In this document: positions 33,979-43,238 of the stretch, piece after piece | Layout of the letters: the number at the start of each line of letters is the position of its first letter | How positions within the stretch are numbered: position 1 is the first letter of the stretch | NCBI GenBank assembly: GCA_902776285.1 | Contig: CACYPK010000016.1 | Span: 1 to 43,333 of the forward strand | Reading direction: 5' to 3' | DNA: 43,333 bases | From: an uncultured Eubacteriales bacterium | GTDB taxonomy: Bacteria; Bacillota; Clostridia; Peptostreptococcales; Anaerovoracaceae | Position numbers and translations under genes: made by a program | Notes under the pieces: generated by a model | What the model saw: only the letters and a program-made list of their open reading frames with translations | What the model was told of the DNA's origin: nothing | Database searches by the model: none

Positions 33979-34007
33979 ATTATACTTGTTAACAGTACAG
34001 ATTTCAA
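33979..34007 (-). promoter_or_regulatory. Strong sigma-A promoter of the wall-polymer operon
   Basis: On the minus strand TTGAAA (34002-34007) and a perfect TATAAT (33979-33984) are spaced by 17 bases, 48 bases before the rmlB GTG. It is the best promoter match in the window. Confidence 0.8.
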
Positions 34008-34053
34008 CGAATATGGCTCCTGCGCTCAAGTCAGGGGCTTATAGGAGAAGATC

Positions 34054-34563
34054 ATGAACAATATTAAGAAATATATAGCCCTGCTTCTGGCGCTCCTGAT
34101 GCTCTGCATCCCGCTGACAGCCTGCTCCGGCTCCGGCGCAGATACAGACGCCGGAGACGCGGCGGTTGAAGAAGAGCCGGATTACGCTGATCCGAACGCG
34201 GAAGATCCGGAGATCATCTATCAGCCTGAAAGCAAAGGTATCTTTTTTGAGGAAGAAGCTGAAGACGCCGAGCTCAACATGGTCAAGTCCGATCCTTCGG
34301 CTTTTGTCGGCAGCTGGGAGGCTACTTCCGATCAAGCCGTATATTTTTACGGCAATGTAGACATCACGATAAATGATGACGGAACATGGGAGGGCAACAT
34401 CACGGAAGAAGACTGCACAGGCACATGGGAGGATCAGGGAGATCACCTTCACATGGTATGCGATCTTTTCAGCTTTGATCTCGCCTTCGAAGAGGGCGGC
34501 AGTCTCATCATGACGGAAACGGGTTCCGACTATGTTCTGAACACCGTTCTTACAAAGAAATAA
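34054..34563 (+). CDS. Putative lipoprotein
   Basis: This 169-residue protein has a lipoprotein signal (NNIKKYIALLLALLMLCIP, then the lipobox LTAC at about residues 21-24). After the Cys comes an acidic low-complexity stretch of about 50 residues. A short beta-rich domain follows (FVGSWEATSDQAVYFYGNVD, TWEGNITEEDCTGTWED), of the kind seen in lipocalin-like or DUF-type clostridial lipoproteins. AGGAG precedes the ATG. The next gene starts 13 bases after the stop. The function is unknown. Confidence 0.8.
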   Translation: MNNIKKYIALLLALLMLCIPLTACSGSGADTDAGDAAVEEEPDYADPNAEDPEIIYQPESKGIFFEEEAEDAELNMVKSDPSAFVGSWEATSDQAVYFYGNVDITINDDGTWEGNITEEDCTGTWEDQGDHLHMVCDLFSFDLAFEEGGSLIMTETGSDYVLNTVLTKK

Positions 34564-34575
34564 CGGCACATAGAC

Positions 34576-36678
34576 TTGAAGAATTCCGGACTGCTGAATA
34601 ATGCAATAAGGATCATATGCACCATTGCGGTAATCGCGATGGTGCTTGTTTCGATTTTTGTATATCACGCGCCGGCAGGCGGCCTTCTTTTGTTCCTGCT
34701 GTTCCTTGTTTTTTACGTAGAACTGCCGGGACTGCTGATCACGTCGGCCGCCGGAGTCAGGATGCCGCACGCTTCCGGCACAGCCATCGTATCGTTCTTC
34801 ACGGGATGGGCCCTGGTGGTGGCGGAATACTTCGTAACGGATCTTATCGGTACAAAGATCCTTCTTTACGCCTTAGGACCGCTCTGCTCGCTGCTTTATC
34901 TGTTTCTTGTATTCAGCGGGCGCATGGAGAGGCCTTTGGTTGCAAGGCTCCGCCCTTCACGCGTGCCTGCCGCCTTTTACGTCGCGGCTGTCATACTGAT
35001 GGCGTATGTCTTCCTTACCACGCAGTTCCTTTACCTGTCGCCGGAATACTCCGACAACGTCTACGCGAGTATAGACAAGGTCTACCAGATGGGCCTTACG
35101 ACATCCCTGTCGCACGGCTACCCTCTCGTTGACCCGTGGGTGCACGGCAGAAACGTCAGCTATCACATATTCTCTCAGGTGCTGCTGTCAGTTCCGATCA
35201 TGTTATTCGGGATGACTCCTGACTTCATGATAATATCGTGCAGCCCTTACCTGACCGTCTCGCTCATAAGCCTGTCCGTCTACGCGCTGTTCAGGCAGTT
35301 CTGCAGACGCAAAGAGAGAGCCGGCCTGTACACTCTGTCGGTGATACTTTCCAATATGTTCATCGCCAGAAGCGCTACGTCATCATACCTTTTCAGGATA
35401 CTGTTTACGAATGACAATTACGGCGGTTTCGGACTCGCGGGCATCGCGGTCTGCACGCTCTTCCTCGGCTATTACTTCAGCGACAGAGAAGAGTCGGGCA
35501 GGATAAGCGTACCGAAGCTCCTGCTTCTGACCGCGCTGGTCATGCTTCTGACAGGCATTAAAGCTCCTGTCGGACTGGTGTTCGCGGGAGCGGTCATCGG
35601 CACGTACCTTCTGGGCCTGATACTCAGAAGGATCAGCTTCGCCGGAGCTACCCCGCCGTTTGTAATGATCACACTCGGCTTTGTCGCGGTCTACGAGTTT
35701 CTTCTCGGATCGGGCGAGGCCACAGGTACCGACGGCGGTTCGATCGTCAGTTTCGGCCACATGACCGGCATCTGCTTCTGGAAGGAGCGTCTCATAGAGG
35801 TCATGAAGGGCATGGGACTGCCTTCACCGCTGAGGCTGCTTATCATACTCCTTGTTTTCGCGGCCTTCTTCTTCACGGCCTATACCCTCGCGTTCTTCAT
35901 CGGATATATCAGGGAACTGGCGCTGGTCATAGTCAATAAGAAAGAATATGATTTCGCCTGGGTGACCGTCTACGCGGGAGCGTTCATCGGCTTTGTGCTG
36001 ATGATGTTCCTCAATTATTCCGGCCACAGCCAGATATACTTCGGCACCGTTCTTGTCGCATTCGCTCCGCTCATCGCCTTCCGCTTCTTTGAGGACCGTG
36101 ACGAGATGACGAGCGGCTTCATGAAAGCCCTGCGCGTTATATGCGCGGTCTGGTTCTTTGCCGTCCTCGCTGTCACTTCAGTGACAGTCGCGCTGGATAT
36201 AAAGGGCATGGTGCCTGTCGCCGCGGCCCATTCGAACCCATCCGCGCACTACGGGCTATACGCCAGTCTTACAAAGGACGAATACGAAGCGGTCAGCTGG
36301 CTCAAAGAGAACACTCCTGAAGACGCCCTGATAGCTACACAGATGTACAGCTCGGTAGAGATCTCCGAATACGATGTGACGCAGCGCTGGCACAACTGCC
36401 ACTTCCTGTACGCATCCTACTCGGACCGCAAGTTCTACCTGGAAGGTTCCGGTTTCTCGCTGGCCGACAACGAGGCCGAGAAGCGTCTTGAAATGAAGAA
36501 GAACACCGACCTGCTCTACGACCCTGATAACACGGAGCGCGGAGAACTGGCCCGCTCGCTCGGCATCAGCCACGTGATGGTCACCAAAAAAATATATCCG
36601 ACGCCTGATCTGACGTCGGATGACTATAAGCTCGTATTCTCAAATGATGATATAGACATTTACGAGGTCGCTCAATAA
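34576..36678 (+). CDS. Large polytopic membrane protein, GT-C-like
   Basis: This 700-residue protein has about thirteen membrane segments followed by a soluble C-terminal domain of about 130 residues (from about 570, EYEAVSWLKENTPEDALIATQ). That plan, with a loop such as YLSPEYSDNVYASIDKVYQ after an early membrane span, resembles GT-C type glycosyltransferases and related DUF2298-like proteins, but no diagnostic motif was recognised. A TTG was taken as start because the first ATG lies inside the first membrane span. No strong ribosome binding site is seen, so the start is uncertain. It probably modifies a surface polymer, given its neighbours. Confidence 0.65.
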   Translation: MKNSGLLNNAIRIICTIAVIAMVLVSIFVYHAPAGGLLLFLLFLVFYVELPGLLITSAAGVRMPHASGTAIVSFFTGWALVVAEYFVTDLIGTKILLYALGPLCSLLYLFLVFSGRMERPLVARLRPSRVPAAFYVAAVILMAYVFLTTQFLYLSPEYSDNVYASIDKVYQMGLTTSLSHGYPLVDPWVHGRNVSYHIFSQVLLSVPIMLFGMTPDFMIISCSPYLTVSLISLSVYALFRQFCRRKERAGLYTLSVILSNMFIARSATSSYLFRILFTNDNYGGFGLAGIAVCTLFLGYYFSDREESGRISVPKLLLLTALVMLLTGIKAPVGLVFAGAVIGTYLLGLILRRISFAGATPPFVMITLGFVAVYEFLLGSGEATGTDGGSIVSFGHMTGICFWKERLIEVMKGMGLPSPLRLLIILLVFAAFFFTAYTLAFFIGYIRELALVIVNKKEYDFAWVTVYAGAFIGFVLMMFLNYSGHSQIYFGTVLVAFAPLIAFRFFEDRDEMTSGFMKALRVICAVWFFAVLAVTSVTVALDIKGMVPVAAAHSNPSAHYGLYASLTKDEYEAVSWLKENTPEDALIATQMYSSVEISEYDVTQRWHNCHFLYASYSDRKFYLEGSGFSLADNEAEKRLEMKKNTDLLYDPDNTERGELARSLGISHVMVTKKIYPTPDLTSDDYKLVFSNDDIDIYEVAQ

Positions 36679-36701
36679 GGGCGGCCTTTATTATTGCCCT
36701 T

Positions 36702-37988
36702 CTACGCTTTCTTGAGTCTGACCTCTCTGCTCCTTCTGCTGATGAAGTAGAACATGAGCCCCGCGAATATGAGCGCCAGTAATGCCATGAGTATGGTATA
36801 GAGAACGGTGGCTCCTCTTATCCCGTAAGTGCGGACGACCCTGTTTGCCATGAACCAGGCCGCGACTGCCAAAACCACGTAACCCGTGATCAGGTGCTTC
36901 TGATATCTCATCACAGTCACTACTACAGCGAAGAAGTTTACCAGAGCCAGCATTCCTCCTCCTATCATGAGGATGGCGAGATCCGTCTTGTAGTCCGCAA
37001 GATCCGCGTTGAACAGTATGCCCAGTATCGGCGGTCCTATCGTAAGCGCGACCGCTATCGCCAGCAGGGTGATCCCGAAGATGACGAATATCTGCCTTAC
37101 GACTATCCTGGTGAATACATTTATCTTGTTCTCATCCCATCTGTGGGCGAGCTTTACCAAAATAGGGTTGAAGATGAAGTTGGCAAACATGCCGATCGCG
37201 AACACAGGCATGAAGATGAAATTGTAACACGCCTGGTCCACATCGCTCATGCACGCGTCGATCGCGTATTTAGGAGCGTTGCCCACATAAAGCAGCAGGA
37301 AGTATCCCGCGAAGAGGGCAAAGCATTCTATGAATATCCTCTTTATCTTGTCCCATCTGAACTTGAGCTCAAAGGTGCCGAAGTCCTTGTAGACCAGGAT
37401 GTTGGATGTGAGCAGCGCAAAGATGCAGAGCACAAGCCACACGGTCATGGAGACCGCCATGTCCTTGGTGACGATGAGAGCGATGATGCATCCTATCACC
37501 CCCACCATTATCCTGTAGAAGTTGGTCTTGGCTGATACGTCAAGCCTGCCCACCTGCTGGAATCTTCCGAAATACACCTCCGAATACGCTTCCACCACCT
37601 TGGTAAGACAGATCACCAGCACTATGTACGCCTTATACGGTGAGTAACCCAGCCTGAAGTACCCGTTCGCGACATATCCGAGGCTGACTGCCAGCATCAG
37701 CGCGCAGGCGACTATCCTGTGCGAATGATAGTCCGTGAAGCTCATCTCCTCATTTATGTCGCTGACCTGATACTTTCTTACACCGTATTCTCCGATGTAA
37801 TACATAAGGCTGGCGACGGCGTAGGCTATCGAAAAGATGCCCGCGTCCTCTAGGCCGGTGGTATGAGTGATAACTATAAGGACTATCGCCGACTGCATAG
37901 CGTAAATGCTTGCAGACAACGTGTTCCAGATATAGCTGTCCCTCATCACGTTATTGGAATTTTCGAAGAATGATTTCAGTTTGTTCAT
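36702..37988 (-). CDS. Wzx-type oligosaccharide flippase
   Basis: This 428-residue protein has about twelve to fourteen membrane segments in the pattern of polysaccharide transporters (PST/MOP superfamily). It starts NKLKSFFENSNNVMRDSYIW and has the family-like stretches ALFAGYFLLLYVGNAPKYAI and YNFIFMPVFAIGMFANFIFN. It should flip a lipid-linked sugar unit to the outer face. An in-frame TTG at 38021 would add eleven residues but lies inside a hairpin. The ATG at 37988 is preferred. It faces the polytopic protein gene tail to tail. Confidence 0.85.
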   Translation of the reverse strand: MNKLKSFFENSNNVMRDSYIWNTLSASIYAMQSAIVLIVITHTTGLEDAGIFSIAYAVASLMYYIGEYGVRKYQVSDINEEMSFTDYHSHRIVACALMLAVSLGYVANGYFRLGYSPYKAYIVLVICLTKVVEAYSEVYFGRFQQVGRLDVSAKTNFYRIMVGVIGCIIALIVTKDMAVSMTVWLVLCIFALLTSNILVYKDFGTFELKFRWDKIKRIFIECFALFAGYFLLLYVGNAPKYAIDACMSDVDQACYNFIFMPVFAIGMFANFIFNPILVKLAHRWDENKINVFTRIVVRQIFVIFGITLLAIAVALTIGPPILGILFNADLADYKTDLAILMIGGGMLALVNFFAVVVTVMRYQKHLITGYVVLAVAAWFMANRVVRTYGIRGATVLYTILMALLALIFAGLMFYFISRRSREVRLKKA

Positions 37989-38019
37989 CTGATATTTACC
38001 GGGCTTGTTTGCCCCGTAC

Positions 38020-38052
38020 AAGGAAAGAAGCGCCCGAAATTGAGACGCTTCT
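38020..38052 (-). terminator. Probable terminator after the L,D-transpeptidase gene
   Basis: AGAAGCG (38026-38032) pairs perfectly with CGCTTCT (38046-38052) around a 13-base loop. On the minus strand the stem is followed by TTTCCTTG, a weak T-run. It lies about 30 bases after the stop of the transpeptidase gene. Confidence 0.55.
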
Positions 38053-38081
38053 CCCTATAACTTTATTGAACTGCTGTCTGA

Positions 38082-40286
38082 TTAGAATACATATACCGCT
38101 GTTCCCAGTGCAGTATTGTGATATATCCAGGACGCGTGTTCATTGGTATTTCTGACGCATGCGCCTGACTTAGGATATCCGAGGTCGCCCCATGACGGAT
38201 GGTTGCCGTGCAGTGAGAACCAGGATGTGATGTTCCACCAAGGTACTCCGCTCTCCGCCGATCTGGTCTTGATACTTGTCATGCCTGTGGACGTAGGCGT
38301 TGAAGCCTTTCCTGTCGCCACGATCCATGGTCCCTGTACCAGTTTCCAGTGGTCCTTGCTGCCCGTGAAGATGTATTCCTTCTGAGTATATGTGTTGACC
38401 CAGATGAGATGCGATGTTGCGCTTGACAGATGCATGTCGTTCACGAACTTCGTAGCTTCGGCGGCAGAGTATGTTCTGCTTGTGTTCAGCTGCGAGACGC
38501 TGGCGCTCGAGATGCTTTCTCTGATTACATAGTACAATTTCCCTTTATAGTAGAAATGATACTTTCCGGCATCGAATCCTACTGCCGTAGTCGTGTATCC
38601 CCTGTTGAATGTAGTGGTCGTTTTTCCATCTGAATGATCTGTCAAAGTTCTTGTCGTGCCGAACGTGATCGTTATCAGCATGGTCCTGACAGCGTCACCG
38701 GTGACAGTAGCCGCATTCCTTGAAGTCGGGAACGACTCTTTCTTGGCCCTTATTTTATAAGTATAGTTCCTGGCGGTGTAGCCCTTATCGACTGTATTAT
38801 CTACAAACGCTTTCTTTGTGGTCGTCCAGACCTTCTTTGAGGTGCCGCCGCCTGTTCTGACGATCTCATACTTCTCTGCTCTCGAAACCCCTTTCCATGA
38901 GAGGTAAACTTTATCCGCGCTTGACTGCAGCTTAAATCCCTTGACATTCGAGAGCGCGGTCTTTACAGTGATCGTCTTTGAAACGACTCCGTTGCTATTG
39001 TACACATGAACCTTATAAGTCCTCGCCGCTGTCAGTTTCTTGGCAGTGGCTGTAGCAGTCTGCTTCTTTCCCGTGTTCTTGATGACAGGCAGCTTTTTGC
39101 TGTTCTTGTTGGCGTCAGTTACGATCACCCTGTACGATCCCGCATTGCCCTTAGGGATGCTTACGGTCAGGTTCAGGGTTGTATCGGTGCCGCTTTTCTT
39201 CTTTACGACGATGTTAGGGATGGTGCCTGAGCAGACAGTTCCGTCTTCCCACGAAATGACATCACCGGCTTCATTGTAGGCCAGAATCTTGAAAGAATAC
39301 TTCTTGCCGGCCTCTGTGATGACCTTATTGAACTTGAGGGCGCTGCCTTCATAGATCGGTTCCGCATAGTCATCATCGCTCCATGTGACGACGTATTTTG
39401 CCGCGCCCGTAAAAGCGCTCCACGAAAACGCAAGGTAGTTCTTGTTTGTCTTGTTTCCTTTTGCGACTGCCTTGAAGTTGGCAACCTTCGGGTGCTTTGT
39501 GGCTCCTGTGATCTCCGCGGAAGCCTCATCTTCACCGAGGATGACCTTGAATGTATATTCTGTGCCCGGCTTCAGTCCTGTAACAGAGTAGCTGAATCCT
39601 TCTTCAACGCTTCCCTCAGGAACAGCGCCTTCTATGGCAACTCCGTCCTTCTGGATCGTGAATGCAGGCGAATCTCCTTCATAACCTGACAGGGTCCACT
39701 TGAGTTCGAATACCGTACCTTTGACCTCTCCCTTTTCAAGAGTGATCGCGGTCTCTCCTTCGGCGGTCTTTTTCATATCCTTTGCAGGTCCTGCAGTCTC
39801 AGCCGGTTCAGCGGCCTCTTCTGTCGGTTCTTCCGCATCGGTCACGTCAGCAGGCTGTGCAGACTTGGTGGTGAACTTGTCGGTCTTTCCGGAAGCAATC
39901 GTTTTCTCTTCTTCCTCTATGCGGACTTCGAGTTCATATTCAGTCTCTGCTTCCAGTCCTTCTACGACAAATGAATATCCGTCCTCTTCCGAGTACGTAT
40001 AACCATCTTCATTGTCCTCCGCAACTACGGCGAGATCCTCTACGAGGGCGTCCTCTCCGTCATAGATGCTGAAGACCGCTTTGTCCTCAGGATCGACGAA
40101 ACCTTCAGGAAGCTTTTCATTGTCCCAGTTCCACTCCAGCTTGACGCTTGTCTCACTGATGTCCTGTGCTTCGACCTTGAACAGGTCTGCCGGATCGGCA
40201 GCTCCGCCCTCAGCGAATACTGCCATCGGCGCCATCGCCAGTATAAGCGACAGCGACAGGATCATAGCTGTGATCTTCTTTTTCAT
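38082..40286 (-). CDS. Secreted multi-FN3 protein with C-terminal L,D-transpeptidase (YkuD) domain
   Basis: This 734-residue protein has a signal peptide (ITAMILSLSLILAMAP, likely cut after VFAEG), then about five fibronectin-III-like domains, for example SVKLEWNWDN, YLAFSWSAFTGAAKYVVTW and KVYLSWKGVSRAEKYEIVR. An acidic linker lies at about residues 145-175. The C-terminal domain has HLIWVNTYTQKEYIF, SLHGNHPSWGD and SGACVRNTNEHASWIY. The last contains the catalytic Cys of the YkuD fold, although the common SHGCIR is SGACVR here. It should make 3-3 type cross-links in peptidoglycan or attach proteins to it. AAAGGAA precedes the ATG. Confidence 0.85.
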   Translation of the reverse strand: MKKKITAMILSLSLILAMAPMAVFAEGGAADPADLFKVEAQDISETSVKLEWNWDNEKLPEGFVDPEDKAVFSIYDGEDALVEDLAVVAEDNEDGYTYSEEDGYSFVVEGLEAETEYELEVRIEEEEKTIASGKTDKFTTKSAQPADVTDAEEPTEEAAEPAETAGPAKDMKKTAEGETAITLEKGEVKGTVFELKWTLSGYEGDSPAFTIQKDGVAIEGAVPEGSVEEGFSYSVTGLKPGTEYTFKVILGEDEASAEITGATKHPKVANFKAVAKGNKTNKNYLAFSWSAFTGAAKYVVTWSDDDYAEPIYEGSALKFNKVITEAGKKYSFKILAYNEAGDVISWEDGTVCSGTIPNIVVKKKSGTDTTLNLTVSIPKGNAGSYRVIVTDANKNSKKLPVIKNTGKKQTATATAKKLTAARTYKVHVYNSNGVVSKTITVKTALSNVKGFKLQSSADKVYLSWKGVSRAEKYEIVRTGGGTSKKVWTTTKKAFVDNTVDKGYTARNYTYKIRAKKESFPTSRNAATVTGDAVRTMLITITFGTTRTLTDHSDGKTTTTFNRGYTTTAVGFDAGKYHFYYKGKLYYVIRESISSASVSQLNTSRTYSAAEATKFVNDMHLSSATSHLIWVNTYTQKEYIFTGSKDHWKLVQGPWIVATGKASTPTSTGMTSIKTRSAESGVPWWNITSWFSLHGNHPSWGDLGYPKSGACVRNTNEHASWIYHNTALGTAVYVF

Positions 40287-40354
40287 AGCAGTTCCTTTCT
40301 TTTAATATCCGTCTTATATAAACTTTTTATTCAATACCCATTCTAAAGCAGTTT

Positions 40355-40384
40355 ATTTTATCAATAATACCCTTGTAAAGTCAA
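40355..40384 (-). promoter_or_regulatory. Predicted promoter of the L,D-transpeptidase gene
   Basis: On the minus strand TTGACT (40379-40384) and TAAAAT (40355-40360) are separated by 18 bases. Each hexamer matches five of six consensus bases. The leader is about 60 bases and AT-rich. Confidence 0.65.
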
Positions 40385-40411
40385 CCTTAACACTGTTTTT
40401 TTATTGTATTT

Positions 40412-42133
40412 CTATCGTCTGACGACGCTGTATATCCCGTTGCCGTTCACCTCATCCACCTTGACGAATTCAGTGTGCTCTCCTTCTTTGCAGTACCACT
40501 TGTCGTAGTATTCGGTGAGCATGTCTATCTTGCTGTCGCCAAAGAAATATATGTTTTTAGCGTCCAGCAGATCAGTGATCGGGTTCCTGACCCCATATGT
40601 ACCGAGCAGGCCGAGCTTGTAAGGCGACAGCGTTTCCCAGCCGCCCGTTCCCGATACATTGACGGGAGCCAGAGGCAGGCTGAGCGGCGTAGTATACGAG
40701 ACCGGCTGCTTCATGGTCGTGGTCGGTCCTATATAGTAATTTTCCTCATGATCCGCGAAGTAATCCGTCACCTCCGGCGCTTCGACTATTGCCTTGTTGT
40801 ACTCACAGACGGTATCAAGCCGGTCTATGGCGTTAGGCGTCATCCATATGATCATCGCGGAACAAGCCGCCAGTACGAGGATCCCCGCTGCCTTGCTTAT
40901 CTTTCCCGCGGTCCTTTCGCTTATCATAGCGGCGTACAGCATCCAGAACGCGGCGCTTTCGTCCGCGACATAAAGAGCCCTGTACTGAGGCCTCTGCATG
41001 TAATAGACTGCCACATATACCGCAACTCCGGCCAGCCCTATCCCGAATATGTACAGCCATGACTTAGGCTTTCTGGTGATCAGGATATACAGAGCGACAG
41101 AAGCGGCGATAAGGATATGCATCCCGTTGAAGTCGCGGTCCAGTACCGATCCGGCTGCCTTGCCGAGCGTGTGTCTGCACGCTTCGGAAAGAGAAGTTTT
41201 CGTCTGTGCGTACGGCCGGTTTATCTCATTGATCTTCTTAAGATTGTCAAGAGAAGCGACTCCGTCATAGTCGAACAGCCAGCGGTCTATCATGTTGAGG
41301 TCGTTGTAGTTCAGCCCTTCGTCGCGGTACTGCTCGGCGTTCTGTTCAAAGTAGTCCAGGAACGGGTAGTCAGTCAGAAGAACCCTCTCCGCCTGGTATT
41401 CGCGGAAGTATTTAAGTTCAGGCGTGCTTTCGTTCTTTTGGTCGGACAGCTTGTCGAACCCGTAAGGCGCAAGCAGGAGCGCGAGTATAAGGACGACCAG
41501 GCAGACTTCAGGCAGCGGTTTTTTGCCTTTGAAGAACTCCCTGCCGTTGAGCGCCCACCAGACGAGCATGAAGCACGCGGCGAAAGCGATGGCCGGGAAC
41601 ATGCCCTTCTGCCTGTAAGCGACGCCGAGGCAGAACAGCGCGAATCCGAAAATGAATCCGCTCAGTTTGCGCTCATGTGTATAGCTGTCCACTACCCATA
41701 AAAGGCCCGCTGTCATGAGCAGCGCGGCTGTCTTTGTGAACTGTATGGCGCTGTAGTGATCGAGCGAAAAGAAGGCGATGATCAATACCGCCGGTACCAT
41801 TTCAAACCAGTCATCTTTCCTGTCGAGGAATATCTTGAGCATCACGCAGAGCGCGATAAACGACACGGCTATCTGCGACAGCACGAAGCCGTTCATCCCG
41901 GGAACGATCCCCTGGAAGAATATCAGCGCCTTGCAGAGATAGTAATTCACGAAGCCGACAAAAGGATAGCCCGCGAGTATCTCCTGCGAGATGGCAAAGT
42001 CATCATTGCTCTCGTAGAATACGTCTGTAAAACGGAAAACGACAGCAAGTACGGCCAGATTTATCGCCAAGGAAATCAGCCAGTTCCACGCGCTGCCGCG
42101 CTTATTTTCTTTTTTGACCACATTATTATCCAT
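40412..42133 (-). CDS. Polytopic membrane protein, possible GtrC-like glycosyltransferase
   Basis: This protein of about 573 residues has roughly eleven membrane segments, an early outer loop with FYESNDDFAISQEILAGYP, and a C-terminal soluble part of about 110 residues. The acidic pair in the first outer loop and the general plan fit GT-C-type transferases that use lipid-linked sugars. It diverges from a GtrB-like gene that would make such a donor. The open frame starts at 42190, but the ATG at 42133 directly precedes a charged N-terminus and the first membrane span, so it was preferred. Neither has a strong ribosome binding site. Function is inferred from topology and context only. Confidence 0.65.
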   Translation of the reverse strand: MDNNVVKKENKRGSAWNWLISLAINLAVLAVVFRFTDVFYESNDDFAISQEILAGYPFVGFVNYYLCKALIFFQGIVPGMNGFVLSQIAVSFIALCVMLKIFLDRKDDWFEMVPAVLIIAFFSLDHYSAIQFTKTAALLMTAGLLWVVDSYTHERKLSGFIFGFALFCLGVAYRQKGMFPAIAFAACFMLVWWALNGREFFKGKKPLPEVCLVVLILALLLAPYGFDKLSDQKNESTPELKYFREYQAERVLLTDYPFLDYFEQNAEQYRDEGLNYNDLNMIDRWLFDYDGVASLDNLKKINEINRPYAQTKTSLSEACRHTLGKAAGSVLDRDFNGMHILIAASVALYILITRKPKSWLYIFGIGLAGVAVYVAVYYMQRPQYRALYVADESAAFWMLYAAMISERTAGKISKAAGILVLAACSAMIIWMTPNAIDRLDTVCEYNKAIVEAPEVTDYFADHEENYYIGPTTTMKQPVSYTTPLSLPLAPVNVSGTGGWETLSPYKLGLLGTYGVRNPITDLLDAKNIYFFGDSKIDMLTEYYDKWYCKEGEHTEFVKVDEVNGNGIYSVVRR

Positions 42134-42253
42134 TATATTAATAATACCATATCCGCTGCCCTTTATTGCACAATCTGTTCCACTTGCCATGCTTTGACAA
42201 ACATACTAAAATTAATGGACAGGATCATTCGGGCAAAGGAAAAAGGACTGATC

Positions 42254-43204
42254 ATGAAATATTCGGTAGTTATACCATGCTACCGCTCATCGCACACGAT
42301 AGCGGACGTGGTAAGTGAGACAATAAAGGAATTCAAAGCTTTGGGGCTGGATGACCATGAGTTCATCCTTGTCGACGATTTCTCCCCTGACGGCGGAGAG
42401 ACAGTCCGCGCCCTCAAGTCGCTGGCTGAGGAATACGACTGCGTGACTGCTATAGCGCTCGCGCACAATGTCGGCCAGCATAACGCTCTCATCTGCGGGC
42501 TCAATTACGCTCAGGGCGACGTGATCATCTTTATGGACGATGACGGCCAGACACATCCGTCGCAGCTGAAGACGATGCTGGGCGGCCTTGATGACGATCA
42601 TGACGTCGTCTATGGCTACTACGCAAATAAGAAGCATTCGGGCTTCAGAAATTTCGGTTCGTGGTTCACCCACATGAGTGTAAGAGTGCTCATAGGCAAG
42701 CCTAAGGACATGAAGACCTCGAGTTACGTGGCGATGAAGAAGTACGTTCGCGACAGCATCATCACCTACCCTGCCCACTACACTCAGATGCAGGGACTCA
42801 TACTCCGTACGGTCTCGCCTGAACGCATCGCCAGTGTGCCGATACAGCACTTTGACAGGGCTTACGGTGAGTCAGGCTATACACTGAAGAAATTGCTCAG
42901 TCTGTGGTCAAACATCGCGGGCTTTTCGGTAGTCCCTCTGAGGATGGCTCAGAAGTTTGGCGTTTTTACCACCCTGTGCGGCGTGCTCGGCCTCGTCTGG
43001 CTGCTGGTACGTAAACTGATCAGCAAGACCAAGATCCTGGGCTGGACATCAACGATGATGACCATCATAATCTTTTCCGGTATAATCCTGCTGACGCTCG
43101 GCATAGTCGGAGAGTACGTGGGACGGATGTTCCTGACCATGGGCAATTATCCTCAGTTCGTGGTGCGTGAGATATACGGAAACAAAGAAGAAGATAAAGA
43201 ATGA
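42254..43204 (+). CDS. GtrB/DPM1-like family 2 glycosyltransferase
   Basis: This 316-residue protein has a GT-A domain that starts MKYSVVIPCYRSSHTIADVV and contains VDDFSPDGG and IIFMDDDGQTHPSQL, the nucleotide-sugar and metal site. Two membrane segments follow near the C-terminus, and GEYVGRMFL is typical of GtrB-like polyprenyl-phosphate glycosyltransferases. It should put a sugar on undecaprenyl phosphate at the inner face for later use outside. AAAAGGA precedes the ATG at 42254, which was chosen over an in-frame ATG at 42214. Confidence 0.9.
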   Translation: MKYSVVIPCYRSSHTIADVVSETIKEFKALGLDDHEFILVDDFSPDGGETVRALKSLAEEYDCVTAIALAHNVGQHNALICGLNYAQGDVIIFMDDDGQTHPSQLKTMLGGLDDDHDVVYGYYANKKHSGFRNFGSWFTHMSVRVLIGKPKDMKTSSYVAMKKYVRDSIITYPAHYTQMQGLILRTVSPERIASVPIQHFDRAYGESGYTLKKLLSLWSNIAGFSVVPLRMAQKFGVFTTLCGVLGLVWLLVRKLISKTKILGWTSTMMTIIIFSGIILLTLGIVGEYVGRMFLTMGNYPQFVVREIYGNKEEDKE

Positions 43205-43209
43205 CCGGC

Positions 43210-43226
43210 GGCGCTCATAAAGCGCC
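43210..43226 (+). terminator. Hairpin after the GtrB-like gene
   Basis: GGCGCT (43210-43215) pairs with AGCGCC (43221-43226) around a loop of five, five bases after the stop codon. No T-run follows. The group II intron end starts about 12 bases further on, so insertion of the intron may have separated this stem from its original T-run. Confidence 0.5.
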
Positions 43227-43238
43227 TTCCCTGAAAAA

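Noticed and set aside
33985..34020. A plus-strand promoter for the lipoprotein (TTGTTA with GAATAT)
   Set aside because: The -10 matches only three of six bases, and the sequence overlaps the much stronger minus-strand promoter.
36674..36702. A hairpin AAGGGC/GCCCTT between the convergent polytopic protein and flippase genes
   Set aside because: It is only six pairs with a long loop and no T-run on either strand.
41756..42253. An upstream extension of the GtrB-like gene by about 166 codons
   Set aside because: The extension runs antisense through the polytopic protein gene and lacks any glycosyltransferase feature. The domain begins at the ATG at 42254, which has a good ribosome binding site.
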